Source: Planctomycetota bacterium (GTDB lineage: Bacteria > Planctomycetota > UBA1135 > GCA-002686595). Taken from it: a DNA stretch of 64,000 bases. Below are positions 54,165 through 64,000 of the stretch, one piece after another. The position numbers and the translations under genes were made by a program. The number at the start of each line of letters is the position of its first letter. Position 1 is the stretch's first letter. The notes below the pieces were generated by a model, which was given only the letters and a program-made list of their open reading frames with translations, searched no databases and was not told the DNA's origin. The stretch covers positions 1 to 64,000 of the forward strand of contig NYUD01000069.1 in NCBI GenBank assembly GCA_002683825.1. The letters run 5' to 3'.

Positions 54165-54854
54165 GGGACTTTCTCGGGTTTGAATCGGCGACGCCAAATT
54201 GTAGCGCTCAGCCCAGCGAGTTGCGGGAGCCAGTCGGCAATCCTCGTGAACGCTCTTCCGCCACCCGCCGCAGTGCTCCTTGTGACGACTTCGTGCTGTC
54301 TCGTTCCAGAGGGTGCAGCGCAGCCTCTTGATTTAAAATTTGTTACGACACGACCGGGTTTTTTCGGCCAGCCCGCGGCGGTGCGGAGCAGATCCGAGAC
54401 CACTCGCTTTCAGCGCTGTTCTTTCGGTGGTCACGGCGACCCGATATCCGAGTCCCCTCAACTCGCCGTGGATTCGGAAATAGCCCCATCGAGAGTTCCC
54501 ATGAGCCATCTGTACGGCTCCAAGCCGCGGTCCTCTTCATCGACTCCGAAACGGCCAACCCGCTCCGCCATGATGATGTCGCCTCGTTGTACCTACGTAC
54601 GGTCTCACTCTGCCCACCAGCCGATTCGATACGTCGTCCTGTGTTCGAGATGCACTCACGACTTCATCCCTAGAACGGCCCCCTCGAGCTCGAGGATGCC
54701 AAGATGTCGACTTTCGCACGTGCGGAGCGCCAGTATTTGTACACTAACATCGCGGACGATAGGAACGAGACCGTGTGATGGGTCTTCGAAAAAATGAGAC
54801 AACTCAGGACCGGTTGCCGGAAACGGTCACGGTTCGTTATCGAGGACAGAGCAA
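54165..54854. other. Intergenic region with a transposase remnant
   Basis: 690 bp between divergent genes. The only recognised content is the transposase remnant at 54333-54520 and the palindrome CCTCGAGCTCGAGG at 54682-54695. A plus-strand frame of 231 codons here looks like chance. The gap is large for this window and is partly decayed mobile DNA. Confidence 0.5.
54333..54520 (-). pseudogene. Degenerate IS3/IS481-like transposase fragment
   Basis: One minus-strand frame reads MAHGNSRWGYFRIHGEL, RGLGYRVAVTTERTALK, ASGLGSAPHRRGLAEKT and then stops at 54333-54335. This matches the conserved block before the catalytic rve domain in IS3/IS481-type integrase-core transposases (ENPRWGYRRIHGEL...LGxxVxxxTxxxILxxxGLxPAPRR). 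The DDE domain and helix-turn-helix parts are missing. About 62 codons survive. Confidence 0.7.
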
Positions 54855-56438
54855 ATGAACCAAGCCACCATCGTGGTTGCGATTCACATTGTAGTCGAGG
54901 TGATCGTGATTGTTCGCGTCGTACTGCGACCTCACCGCGAACCCGCTTCGCGAATCGCCTGGATCGTTGTGGTTGCGACGCTCCCACTACTAGGGGCTCT
55001 CGCCTACATGCTGTTCGGCGAAGTCAACATCGGGCGCCGCCGTATCGCCCGTATGCACAGGGTGACCGAAAGCTTGCCACCGTTCGCTTCTACAGCAAGT
55101 GAGCATGAAGACCGTCTTGAAGCGGATGTTTCCCTGAAGCATGAACATCTTTCTCGGGTCGGTGCTCCCATCAGTCAATTCAATTACGTCGGAGGAGATA
55201 CGACAACTCTGTTGCCCGACTCCAGCCCTTCGGCTGCAGGAGGCCATGAAGACCGTCTTGAAGCGGACCCTCCCCTGCGCTATGAACATCTTTTTCGGGT
55301 CGGCGCTTCCATCAGTGGATTCAATTACGTCGGAGGGAATACGGCAGCTCTGTTGCCCGACTCCAACTCCACTATTGACGCGATGGTTTCCGACATCGAC
55401 GACGCCCGAGACCACGTTCATTTGCACTTCTACATCTGGTTGGCCGACACCAGCGGCTGCAAGATCATCGAAGCTTTGAAGCGCGCGGCGGCCCGCGGCG
55501 TGAAGTGTCGGGCTATGGTCGACGGTCTAGGTTCGCGGCTCATGGTCAAGTCGGACCACTGGAAGCAAATGCGAAACGCAGGAGTCCAGGTAGCAGTAGC
55601 TCTGTCCATCGGGAACCCGTTGTTGCGCCCGTTCGTTGGCCGCATCGACCTCCGTAACCACCGTAAACTCGTCATCATTGACGGACAAATAACCTATTGC
55701 GGCAGCCAGAACTGCGCCGATCCCGAGTTCCGGGTCAAGCCGAAGTACGCCCCCTGGGTAGACGCGACCATTCGTTTTGAAGGTCCTATCGCTCGCCAGA
55801 ACCAACACCTTTTCGTCAGTGATTGGATGAGCTACGTAGATGAGGACATCGTGGAGTTGTTACGTACCCCAGTCCGTACCTCACAAGAGGGAATCCTTGC
55901 GCAAGCGATAGGCACGGGTCCCACCGTGCGATATTCGGCCATGCCGGAAGTGTTCGAGTCGCTGATGCACACGGCCCGGAGCGAGCTGGTCATCACAACG
56001 CCTTACTATGTCCCGAACGAGTCCATGCAAAATGCGCTGTGCGCCACTGCGTTTCGTGGCGTCAGTACAACCATTATCCTTCCTGCCAGGAACGACTCGT
56101 GGATTGTCGCCGCTGCCAGCCGAAGTTACTACGCCGAGTTGCTGGGCGCCGGTGTCAGAATCTACGAATACGTGGGAGGCTTGCTCCACACGAAATCACT
56201 CACTCTGGACGGAGAGGTGACCATGATTGGATCGGCCAATATGGACCGTCGCAGCTTTGAACTCAATTATGAAAACAGCATCCTGTTCTGCGATGCCGAG
56301 TTGACCGGTGCCGTTCGTCAGCGGCAACAGGCCTACATCGACGGGTCAAATGTGATTACGTCGGACATTGTCAGCAATTGGTCCACAACCCGTCGCCTGT
56401 GGAACAACACCATCGCAATGCTCGGTCCAGTTCTCTGA
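54855..56438 (+). CDS. cls: Cardiolipin synthase with internal 47-residue duplication
   Basis: 527 residues of the ClsA type: two N-terminal membrane helices (about 4-24 and 34-54) and two phospholipase D halves with HKD motifs His269-Lys271-Asp276 (NHRKLVIIDG) and His445-Lys447-Asp452 (LHTKSLTLDG). The enzyme condenses two phosphatidylglycerol molecules to cardiolipin. Between the membrane helices and the first half, residues 84-130 and 131-177 are near copies, encoded by a 141-bp tandem duplication. It is preceded by a transposase remnant region and converges on the sigma-factor gene. Confidence 0.92.
   Translation: MNQATIVVAIHIVVEVIVIVRVVLRPHREPASRIAWIVVVATLPLLGALAYMLFGEVNIGRRRIARMHRVTESLPPFASTASEHEDRLEADVSLKHEHLSRVGAPISQFNYVGGDTTTLLPDSSPSAAGGHEDRLEADPPLRYEHLFRVGASISGFNYVGGNTAALLPDSNSTIDAMVSDIDDARDHVHLHFYIWLADTSGCKIIEALKRAAARGVKCRAMVDGLGSRLMVKSDHWKQMRNAGVQVAVALSIGNPLLRPFVGRIDLRNHRKLVIIDGQITYCGSQNCADPEFRVKPKYAPWVDATIRFEGPIARQNQHLFVSDWMSYVDEDIVELLRTPVRTSQEGILAQAIGTGPTVRYSAMPEVFESLMHTARSELVITTPYYVPNESMQNALCATAFRGVSTTIILPARNDSWIVAAASRSYYAELLGAGVRIYEYVGGLLHTKSLTLDGEVTMIGSANMDRRSFELNYENSILFCDAELTGAVRQRQQAYIDGSNVITSDIVSNWSTTRRLWNNTIAMLGPVL
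55104..55365 (+). repeat. 141-bp in-frame tandem duplication within cls
   Basis: The 121 bases at 55104-55224 align with 55245-55365 with about 17 mismatches by eye, giving a period of 141 bp (47 codons). The second copy leads into the normal first PLD half and fits the family consensus (FNYVGGNTAALLPD); the first copy is the extra one. Mismatches are spread out, so the duplication is not very recent and the frame has been kept. Confidence 0.9.
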
Positions 56439-56527
56439 CAACGCGAGGTGACAGGTGTGCGTCAAACACCGAAGACCCATTGTGGCGCAAGAAACCGACA
56501 GCACCGAAGACCTCCCCTTCGCTCGGG

Positions 56528-57070
56528 CTAGAATTCGCCTTCCAGGCGTCCCAACAATTTCTGAAGCTTGCCCAACAACAGGTTCTTCGCCCCGAAAACG
56601 GCGGTGTGGGTCATCCCGAGCTGCTTGGCCACGTCTGCGGCCGAGCGCTTCTCGACAACGTGCAGCTCGAAGGCCTCGAGAGTGCGCGCATCGGTCTCTC
56701 TCGACCGCGCGAGCGTCTGGATCGTGAAGCGAATCAGGGCTCGCCGCCATTCCGAGTTCCACGCTCCCTGAAGCGCTTCATCCCTCTGGAGTAGGTCCGA
56801 TGCGCTCAGGCTCGCACCTGCGATATGGGTCCTGGCCTGTTCGAAGACGAGCTCGTTCATGGAGACTCCCTCCTCGAACCCGTCGCTTGCGACCGCGGCG
56901 AACCAGCTCTCGAGCGTCTCGTCGCAGACGCGGTCGATTTCCCCCGAACCTATCCCTACACGGCGGGCGAACGCCGCGAGGATGGGGCGGTAGCGCGCGG
57001 ATAGTTCCTTGCGCGACTCCCCATCAGCTCCGGCGACGAAGGACGAAAGAAGCTGCCGGCTGGATTGCAT
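56528..57070 (-). CDS. ECF-like RNA polymerase sigma factor
   Basis: 180 residues. The N-terminal part (about 15-80) is in the position of region 2, and the C-terminal part is a clear region 4 helix-turn-helix: LEAFELHVVEKRSAADVAKQ then LGMTHTAVFGAKNLLLGKL. The latter closely follows the pattern of planctomycete ECF sigma factors (AF-x-L...G-x-SAAEVA-x-x-LGMS-x-x-AV-x-x-AKSRVL). It would redirect RNA polymerase to an unknown regulon. No anti-sigma or kinase gene lies next to it, unlike most ECF loci in this phylum. Converges on cls. Confidence 0.72.
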   Translation of the reverse strand: MQSSRQLLSSFVAGADGESRKELSARYRPILAAFARRVGIGSGEIDRVCDETLESWFAAVASDGFEEGVSMNELVFEQARTHIAGASLSASDLLQRDEALQGAWNSEWRRALIRFTIQTLARSRETDARTLEAFELHVVEKRSAADVAKQLGMTHTAVFGAKNLLLGKLQKLLGRLEGEF

Positions 57071-57593
57071 CGGAGGACTTGGAATCAGAGAACGCCCATC
57101 GGCGCCTCCTATTGTCCCACCGCACGGCCGTGACGCAACCTGCTGCCGGGCCCTTACTCCGCGGTTCCTCGTTTGTCATGGGCGAACAAGGCAGAGCCAA
57201 CCATACGAGCCGAGCTTGATTCACGCCGCGGCCCTCGTTCGGTGCAACACTTCGTCAGGGAACTCTCGCGGTCGCGACTTCCTGGCGGGAAGATGGAGAA
57301 TACGCCCTTCGGTCCAGGTGACCGAGACCTGTGACTCCTGGCGGAGCCTCGCTAACCCAGGAAGAACGCAGAAAGGGCAGTCCAACGTCCGTGTGCTGGG
57401 TTCCGGAAAGTCCAACCTCGTTTCTTGACCATCTCCCGGCCTTTGTCCTACGATAGGGTTGTGTCTAAAGGACACGAGTGGCGGGAAAAATCCCACCTGA
57501 GTCGAACAACACACGTGCCTTGGACGCGAGTGGCTCCCCACGGGGCCGCCGGATGTGGGGCGGATCCCACAACACACAAGTTACGAGGCAAGA
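57071..57593. other. Intergenic region with a promoter for the CBS gene
   Basis: 523 bp between divergent genes. It holds the promoter at 57425-57454 and a GTGTC/GACAC inverted repeat just after it. No gene recognised in the rest. Confidence 0.45.
57425..57475 (+). promoter_or_regulatory. Sigma-70-like promoter with inverted repeat at +1
   Basis: TTGACC (57425-57430), an 18-bp spacer and TACGAT (57449-57454). Immediately downstream GTGTC (57461-57465) and GACAC (57471-57475) form an inverted repeat at the expected transcription start, a possible operator. The leader to the CBS gene would be about 130 nt. Confidence 0.5.
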
Positions 57594-58022
57594 ATGATAC
57601 GTGTATCTCACATTATTGCGAACCGAGCCCGGCCGTTCATCCTTGACGCCACGATGAGTATTGCCGAGGCCTCGCGTTTCTTGCGCAAACACCATGTGGG
57701 GGGCGCACCCGTCACCGCGGACGGTCGGCTCGTGGGTTTTTGCTCTGAGCGCGACATCGTCTATCGGCTCGTGGGAGATGGCCGCGATCCTGACAAGACC
57801 GTGGTCGCTGAGATCATGAGCACGAACGTCATTACGGCCAGTCCCGGCGAGACCGCTCTTGAGTGCGAGGACAAGATGCGGGAAGCCCACGTTCGGCACT
57901 TGCCGATCCTAGAGGACGGCGAAGTCGTGGCCTGCATTTCACTACGCAACGTCCTCAAGTCCGAGCTCGCCGAGTACAAGCTCGAAGTAGACTGCCTTAC
58001 GGATTACATCAGGGGCGCTTAG
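57594..58022 (+). CDS. CBS-domain pair protein
   Basis: 142 residues from the ATG at 57594, preceded by GAGG at good spacing; a GTG at 57555 is in frame but lacks that signal. Two CBS domains: residues about 5-60 (SIAEASRFLRKHHVGGAPV then DGRLVGFCSERD) and 72-130 (HLPILEDGEVVACISLRNVL). Such Bateman modules bind adenine nucleotides or similar ligands and act as energy sensors. It has no attached effector domain, so it must act through a partner. It converges on the complex I operon. Confidence 0.9.
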   Translation: MIRVSHIIANRARPFILDATMSIAEASRFLRKHHVGGAPVTADGRLVGFCSERDIVYRLVGDGRDPDKTVVAEIMSTNVITASPGETALECEDKMREAHVRHLPILEDGEVVACISLRNVLKSELAEYKLEVDCLTDYIRGA

Positions 58023-58067
58023 CTCCAGGCGCTCCGCTATACACACAGGCTCCTCCGGATTTCGGAC

Positions 58068-58079
58068 CCGGAATTCCGG
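58068..58079. repeat. Palindrome between CBS gene and nuoI
   Basis: CCGGAATTCCGG, a perfect 12-bp palindrome in the 106-bp gap between two convergent genes. A terminator role is possible but no T-run follows. Confidence 0.35.
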
Positions 58080-58128
58080 AAGCGGTGGCTGGAGACCGCT
58101 CTTGCGAGCGCTCCGCGGCCCCTTCATA

Positions 58129-58749
58129 TCAGGACCCCTTCGATCGGGGCACGCTGTCCCAGCCGCCCTTCATCTCTCCATCGGCCGACGCGCAGATGTG
58201 GGGAAACTCCAGGCTGCAGTCGCTGATTGGTTTGCGCAGCTTCGGGCCCATCAGCTCGTGAATGTCCAAGCGCATGGCTTCCCTGGAGTAGGCCGCCAAG
58301 TCGAGTATTCCAGTGTCCATCCGGATCGCGTCCTCGGGACAGACCTCGACACAGTAACCACAGTAGACGCACATCCCGAGGTCGATGTCGAAGCGGATCG
58401 GATACTTTTCGACGTCGGGATCGGGATGCTCCCCTGGCACGATCGTGATGCACCTGGCCGGACAAACCGTCTCGCAGAGCATACATCCCACGCAACGGGG
58501 GCTGTTGTCCTCACGCAGCGTTAGCCGGTGACGGCTCCGGTACCTCGACATGAGGGGCCGCCGCTCTTCGGGGTATTGGATGGTGACCGAGGCAGGGACG
58601 TTCTTTAACCGGCCCAGGAGGTGGGCCGTGTGGAGAAACAGGTTGCGGAAAAAGTGAGTGGAAGTGATCTTGAGCCCACAGATGATCTGGGGAATGTAGA
58701 GCTTTTCCCAGAACGTCAGTTCCCGCCGCTGGACCGCCTTCACTGCCAT
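58129..58749 (-). CDS. nuoI: NADH-quinone oxidoreductase subunit I
   Basis: 206 residues from the ATG at 58747-58749, which shares one base with the nuoH stop (TGATG). Two 4Fe-4S motifs: Cys86, 89, 92, 96 (CVGCMLCETVCP) and Cys127, 130, 133, 137 (CVYCGYCVEVCP). These form clusters N6a and N6b that pass electrons from the peripheral arm of complex I toward the quinone site. The first 60 residues form the amphipathic helical N-terminus seen in the family. Last gene of the nuo run in this window; the remaining membrane subunits (NuoA, J-N) are not here. Confidence 0.94.
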   Translation of the reverse strand: MAVKAVQRRELTFWEKLYIPQIICGLKITSTHFFRNLFLHTAHLLGRLKNVPASVTIQYPEERRPLMSRYRSRHRLTLREDNSPRCVGCMLCETVCPARCITIVPGEHPDPDVEKYPIRFDIDLGMCVYCGYCVEVCPEDAIRMDTGILDLAAYSREAMRLDIHELMGPKLRKPISDCSLEFPHICASADGEMKGGWDSVPRSKGS

Positions 58750-59840
58750 CAGCTCGAACCCCCGAGAAAGGCCAGCACGAAGGCGGTCACCACGACGTTG
58801 ATCACCGCGATCGGAAACAGCCCCTTCCAGCCCAGGTTCATGAGCTGGTCGTAGCGAAAGCGGGGTAGCGTCCAACGCAATTGCATGAACAGAAAGCAGA
58901 AGATCAGGCCTTTGATCGAAAAACTGGCCACTCCGAGCAACACGTAGACCCAGTTTTGGACAGGGAGCTGCCCCCCCCAGGGAAAGAGAAAACCGTCCTC
59001 CGTCAGGTACGGCACCTGCCACCCACCGAAGAAGAGGGTGGTCGCAAGGCTGGCGACCACGATGGTCTCGAGGAAGTCCGTGAGAAAGAACATCCCGAAT
59101 TTCATCCCGCTGTATTCCACGAAGTACCCGATGATCTCGGATTCACCTTCCGGTAGATCGAAAGGAAGCCTCTTGGTCTCCGCCAGGGCTGCGGTCACGA
59201 AGACGATAAAACCCACGGGTTGAGCAAAGATGCCCCAAAAGGGAACCCAGCCGCCGAGCAACTGTCCCTGCGCCCGAACCAGTTCGGCAAGATCCATGGT
59301 CCCGTACACCATGATCACGCCGATGAGGGAGATGCCGATGGCAATCTCGTAGGAGATCATCTGCGCTGTGGCCCTCAGGCCGCCCATGATGGCGTAGTTG
59401 TTGCGTGAGGCAAAGCCGGCGAGGATCACGCCATAAACGCCCAGGGAAAGCATGGCAAAGACGTAGAGCAGCGCCGCGTCGATCTTGGCGACCTGGAGGT
59501 CGATGACCCGATCCCCCAGGTGGAGGGGGGGCCCGAAAGGGATCGCGGCGAAGGCGACCAAAGCAAAGAAGACCGAGAAGAAAGGAGCGATCGTGTGCAG
59601 GACCTTGTCCGCGCGGTCCGGGACGATGTCCTCCTTGGTGAACATCTTCAGTACATCGGCCACGCCGTGAAACATCCCCAGCATCGTGAACCCGAAGATG
59701 GGGGCGCGGTTCGCGCCGATCCGATCCTGAATCAGGGCGGACTGTTTCCGCTCGACCCAGGTATGAAACCCCGCCAGGTTCAGGACCGCGGCAAAAACCA
59801 AGCCAGCCACCACCAGCTTGATCAGCAGGATTTCTACCAC
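58749..59840 (-). CDS. nuoH: NADH-quinone oxidoreductase subunit H
   Basis: 363 residues from a GTG (59838-59840) that overlaps the nuoG stop; much longer frames upstream are shadows of nuoG. It has about eight membrane helices and the family motifs ERKQSALIQDRIGANRAP (about 24-41) and the quinone-site loop ETKRLPFDLPEGESEI (about 230). NuoH joins the hydrophilic arm to the membrane arm and forms part of the quinone cavity. The neighbouring order G-H-I is the usual complex I order. The overlap of 7 bp with nuoG implies coupled translation. Confidence 0.94.
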   Translation of the reverse strand: MVEILLIKLVVAGLVFAAVLNLAGFHTWVERKQSALIQDRIGANRAPIFGFTMLGMFHGVADVLKMFTKEDIVPDRADKVLHTIAPFFSVFFALVAFAAIPFGPPLHLGDRVIDLQVAKIDAALLYVFAMLSLGVYGVILAGFASRNNYAIMGGLRATAQMISYEIAIGISLIGVIMVYGTMDLAELVRAQGQLLGGWVPFWGIFAQPVGFIVFVTAALAETKRLPFDLPEGESEIIGYFVEYSGMKFGMFFLTDFLETIVVASLATTLFFGGWQVPYLTEDGFLFPWGGQLPVQNWVYVLLGVASFSIKGLIFCFLFMQLRWTLPRFRYDQLMNLGWKGLFPIAVINVVVTAFVLAFLGGSS

Positions 59841-61470
59841 GGGGCGGTGACTCCTTCGGTGGGCTTTGTGCAGGCAACCTCCACGCCTTGATCTCCGATC
59901 GTCCCATAGCTCATTCCCGCAAACGCCGTCTCGGCATCGGCGAGTCCGAGGAAAATTTCTTGCGGGTCCCGCCAATCGAGCTGTAGTCCCAGCAGCCCGC
60001 CCAGCTCCAGGAGAATGCGCCAGTCCTCGCGGGAATCCCCGAGCGGAGAAAAGACGCGGCCGATGCGCTGGACCCGACCGTGGTGGTTCACGAAGGTTCC
60101 ATCCTTCTCCACATATGCGGCGCTCGGCAACCCCCAGTGGGCCAGGGCCTGGGTCGGGTTTTCGTTCGTGCCGGAGTAGACGAAGAGTTTCAGTTTTTCT
60201 CCCAGCTCCCGGACCTTCTGTTCCCCGAAGCCCTCCACCAGGTCGTACCCGAAGACCCACAAGAGGTCGATGTTCCCTGCAAGCGCCTCGTCGACGATCC
60301 GCTCGGCTTCAGGTGCATCCGGTGAAGTCAAGTTCAGAAGAGTCGCTCCGCGGGTGTTCGGATTCTTGTCCGCCTTGACCAAGAACTCGTCACAGGTCCC
60401 GGGATCCTCCGGAACCCAGGCGCTGACCTGGGCGCCCAATGCGTCCCGAAAGATTTCACGAATCAGAAAGAGTTCCTCGTTGGTGAGTTTGGCCGAGGCG
60501 ATCACCCCGATCCGTGCCCCGACGTCTTCCGCTTTCCACTCTGCAAGGGACTTTGAGATCGCGCCGAGCGCTTGTTCCCAGGTGGCCTTCCCGGAATTCG
60601 TATCCGCGTTCGCAGTATCCCCAGGCCCGCGAACCTCCTGCAGGCGCGCCTTGTCTATCCACTCCAAGCCATAGCGGCCTTCGTCGCACAACCACCACTG
60701 GTTGACATCCGGGTTGTAGCGAGGTTTGACGCGCACGACACGAGCCCCCTCATTGAGGTGCGGCCTGTCGAGCACGTAGTGCATGTCCATGTTGCACCCT
60801 TGACTGCAGCCGTTGCATACCGTCTGGGCGCTGGAGAGGTACCAGACTCTGGCCTTGAAACGGAATGCCCGCTCGGTCAAGGCCCCCACAGGACAGATGT
60901 CCACCACGTTGGCCGAGTAGGGATTCTCGAGTTCAGTGCCGGGGTAGACACCGATCTTGGCCCGATCCCCGCGCTGGAAAATACCGATCTCCCCGGTCTT
61001 GGTGATCTCGTCCGTGAAGCGCACGCAACGCGAGCAAAGGATGCAGCGCTCCTGGTCCAACATGACGTGGGGCCCGAGCTGCACCGCCTTTTGCTTTTTG
61101 ACCTTTTGCTCTCTGAAGCGCGGATCATAGAGCCCGAAGTTCATGTAGAAATTCTGGAGATCGCACTCCCCTGACTGGTCGCAGACCGGGCAATCGAGCG
61201 GATGGTTGGCCAGGAGAAACTCGAGCACTGCACGCCGTCCGTCCTCTGCCTGTTCGCTCCCGGTGTGCACGACCATCCCCTCGGTGACGGGCAAGTTGCA
61301 TGCAACCTGGAGCTTGGGGAGATTCTCCACCTCAACCAAACAGATGCGACAGTTGCCTGCGACGGAAAGTCCGGGGTGGTAGCAATAGCGCGGAATGAAG
61401 ACCCCCATTTTTTCCGCAGCCTGGATGACCGTGGTTCCCTTGGGGACGCTGACCTCACGGCCATCGATGG

Positions 61471-61483
<13 letters not shown>
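59834..61483 (-). CDS. nuoG: NADH-quinone oxidoreductase subunit G
   Basis: 549 residues, short compared with E. coli NuoG (about 900), as in many bacteria. The N-terminal 2Fe-2S cluster has Cys34, 45, 48 and 62; the His-ligated 4Fe-4S cluster has His94, Cys98, 101 and 107 (HPLDCPVCDQSGEC). Another 4Fe-4S site has Cys147, 150, 153 and 197, and the molybdopterin-type domain starts with CNGCSQGC (Cys223, 226, 230). The rest is the degenerate molybdopterin-oxidoreductase domain, without a cofactor role. It carries electrons through the peripheral arm of complex I. It overlaps the nuoEF stop by 13 bp. Confidence 0.94.
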
Positions 61484-63284
<1,801 letters not shown>

Positions 63285-63288
<4 letters not shown>

Positions 63289-64000
63289 CGGTCGAGTTCC
63301 CCGCCGATCATATTGACCGACCCAAACGTAGGGGTCAGGTCGGCAATGGAATCCCCTTCGATAAGCTTGGGTAGAGCCGACATGATGGCGAAGCAGGGGG
63401 GACGAACCCGCACCCGGTAGGCGCTCCCCGACCCGTCACTCACCACATAGAACCCCAGCTCTCCGTTGGCCCCTTCCACGGGGAAGTAGACCTCCCCCTC
63501 GGGCGCCCGCACTCCGTGGCCGAACATGACGAGCTTGAATTGCCGCATGAGCCCTTCGATGTTGCCGTAGGCGTCCTCTTTGGGAGGGAGGTTGACCCGC
63601 TTCTCACCTGCGGCGATGGCCGGGTGCTGTGCACGCCCCGAGCCCTCGAGGGTAGGACCGGGCACGGCGCAAGCCCCTGAGAAGGCTCCGATGTTGCCCA
63701 TCTTGGCCAGATCGACCATCTCCGCCGCAGGAATGGGCCGGCCTGTCTCAGGGTTTACCAGGACCGGGCCTGGCGGCATTTCGCGCAGGGCCGCCTCGAC
63801 GATACGCATGGACTGCTCCATCTCTTCCATGCGCACGAGATAGCGGTCGAGGTTGTCGCCGCGTGTCCCTACCGGCACGTCGAAAGGCAGCCGGTCGTAG
63901 ACGGCGTACGGACAATCCTTGCGCACGTCGTAGTCCAGACCGCTGCCGCGGAGAAAGGGCCCCGTGATCCCGTAGGAGATGGCCTCTTCCGCGGATATCG
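63285..64000 (-). CDS. nuoD: NADH-quinone oxidoreductase subunit D, C-terminal part
   Basis: Partial: the reading frame is open to the right edge, where it reads [20 protein letters not shown] followed by [20 protein letters not shown], the conserved NuoD block before the quinone site. About 238 codons are present; the end is [13 protein letters not shown], close to the family's C-terminal GS-x-D-x-V-x-GEVDR. NuoD lines the quinone-binding cavity together with NuoB. Its stop overlaps the nuoEF start (GTGA). Whether NuoC is fused to its N-terminus cannot be seen. Confidence 0.95.

Noticed and set aside
50077-54347. 25-bp near-identical stretch shared by the VCBS gene (about 50077) and the gap near 54324
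   Set aside because: Similarity (CTCTTGATTTAA...TTTGTTACG) does not extend to either side, so I do not call it a VCBS pseudogene or a repeat family.
54102-54797. 231-codon plus-strand frame over the transposase remnant
   Set aside because: Composition and overlap with two minus-strand features suggest chance; no signal peptide or domain.

Overview
The window is GC-rich bacterial chromosome, densely packed on both strands, with no rRNA, recognisable tRNA, CRISPR array or intact mobile element. Several signals together point to a Planctomycetota-like organism, possibly an uncultured or marine lineage. These are a sigma factor with the planctomycete-type region 4, a broken gene carrying EF-hand/dockerin-like 'DxDGxxDxxD...LFxGPP...DPTPD' repeats, and an unusually high share of secreted beta-sandwich, VCBS, PKD, CarboxypepD_reg and LamG proteins. 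This placement is inference from protein style; no marker gene search could be run.

Layout. 1-231: start of a lysine-rich protein built on a 9-residue repeat, leaving the window. 427-3363: a DinG/XPD-like Fe-S helicase. 3448-5537 (-): a lipoprotein coupled to a polytopic membrane protein. 5666-11429 (+): a complete tripartite RND efflux operon (permease, adaptor, outer-membrane factor, each overlapping the next). 11576-16922: a secreted plastocyanin, a Cys-rich small protein, an outer-membrane barrel and two large secreted beta-domain proteins. 17027-19900 (-): an M14 peptidase. 20376-23227: an HK/NtrC-type two-component pair, followed by an eight-heme cytochrome c (23422-25278). 25515-29759: glycerol-3-phosphate dehydrogenase and FadE-type acyl-CoA dehydrogenase. 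29902-34411 (-): a LamG/PAP-like phosphoesterase, then an alkylation-repair operon (Ada-AlkA fusion plus Ogt) and a DUF4870 protein. 34842-44513: a secreted matrixin protease, a frameshifted dockerin-like pseudogene, a di-heme peroxidase-like protein, a DUF5060 lipoprotein and a large secreted protein that resembles BPI/TULIP lipid-binding proteins. 44716-49151 (+): a sugar operon (MFS permease, FGGY kinase, class II aldolase, HAD phosphatase). 49396-54164 (-): a VCBS/ASPIC protein, a CTP-dependent lipid-kinase-like membrane protein and a CE2-like esterase. 54333-54520 holds a transposase/integrase remnant. 54855-58022: cardiolipin synthase, an ECF-like sigma factor and a CBS protein. 58129-64000 (-): complex I genes in the order nuoD-nuoEF-nuoG-nuoH-nuoI, with nuoE and nuoF fused in one reading frame.

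How the genes fit together. The organism respires (complex I, GlpD and FadE feeding quinone; multiheme cytochromes), oxidises fatty acids, takes up and cleaves a sugar, and secretes many hydrolases and adhesion-type proteins, in keeping with an aerobic or facultative heterotroph living on particles or biofilms. The points that most deserve a second look are the NuoE-NuoF fusion, the TULIP-like secreted protein, the plastocyanin/Cys-rich/barrel cluster, the in-frame 141-bp duplication in cardiolipin synthase, the two pseudogene remnants, the RND permease lacking the usual proton-relay residues, and a telomere-like G-run repeat upstream of the di-heme protein gene. I did not find a convincing wholly new multi-gene system; the plastocyanin cluster and the TULIP-like gene are the best candidates for undescribed biology.
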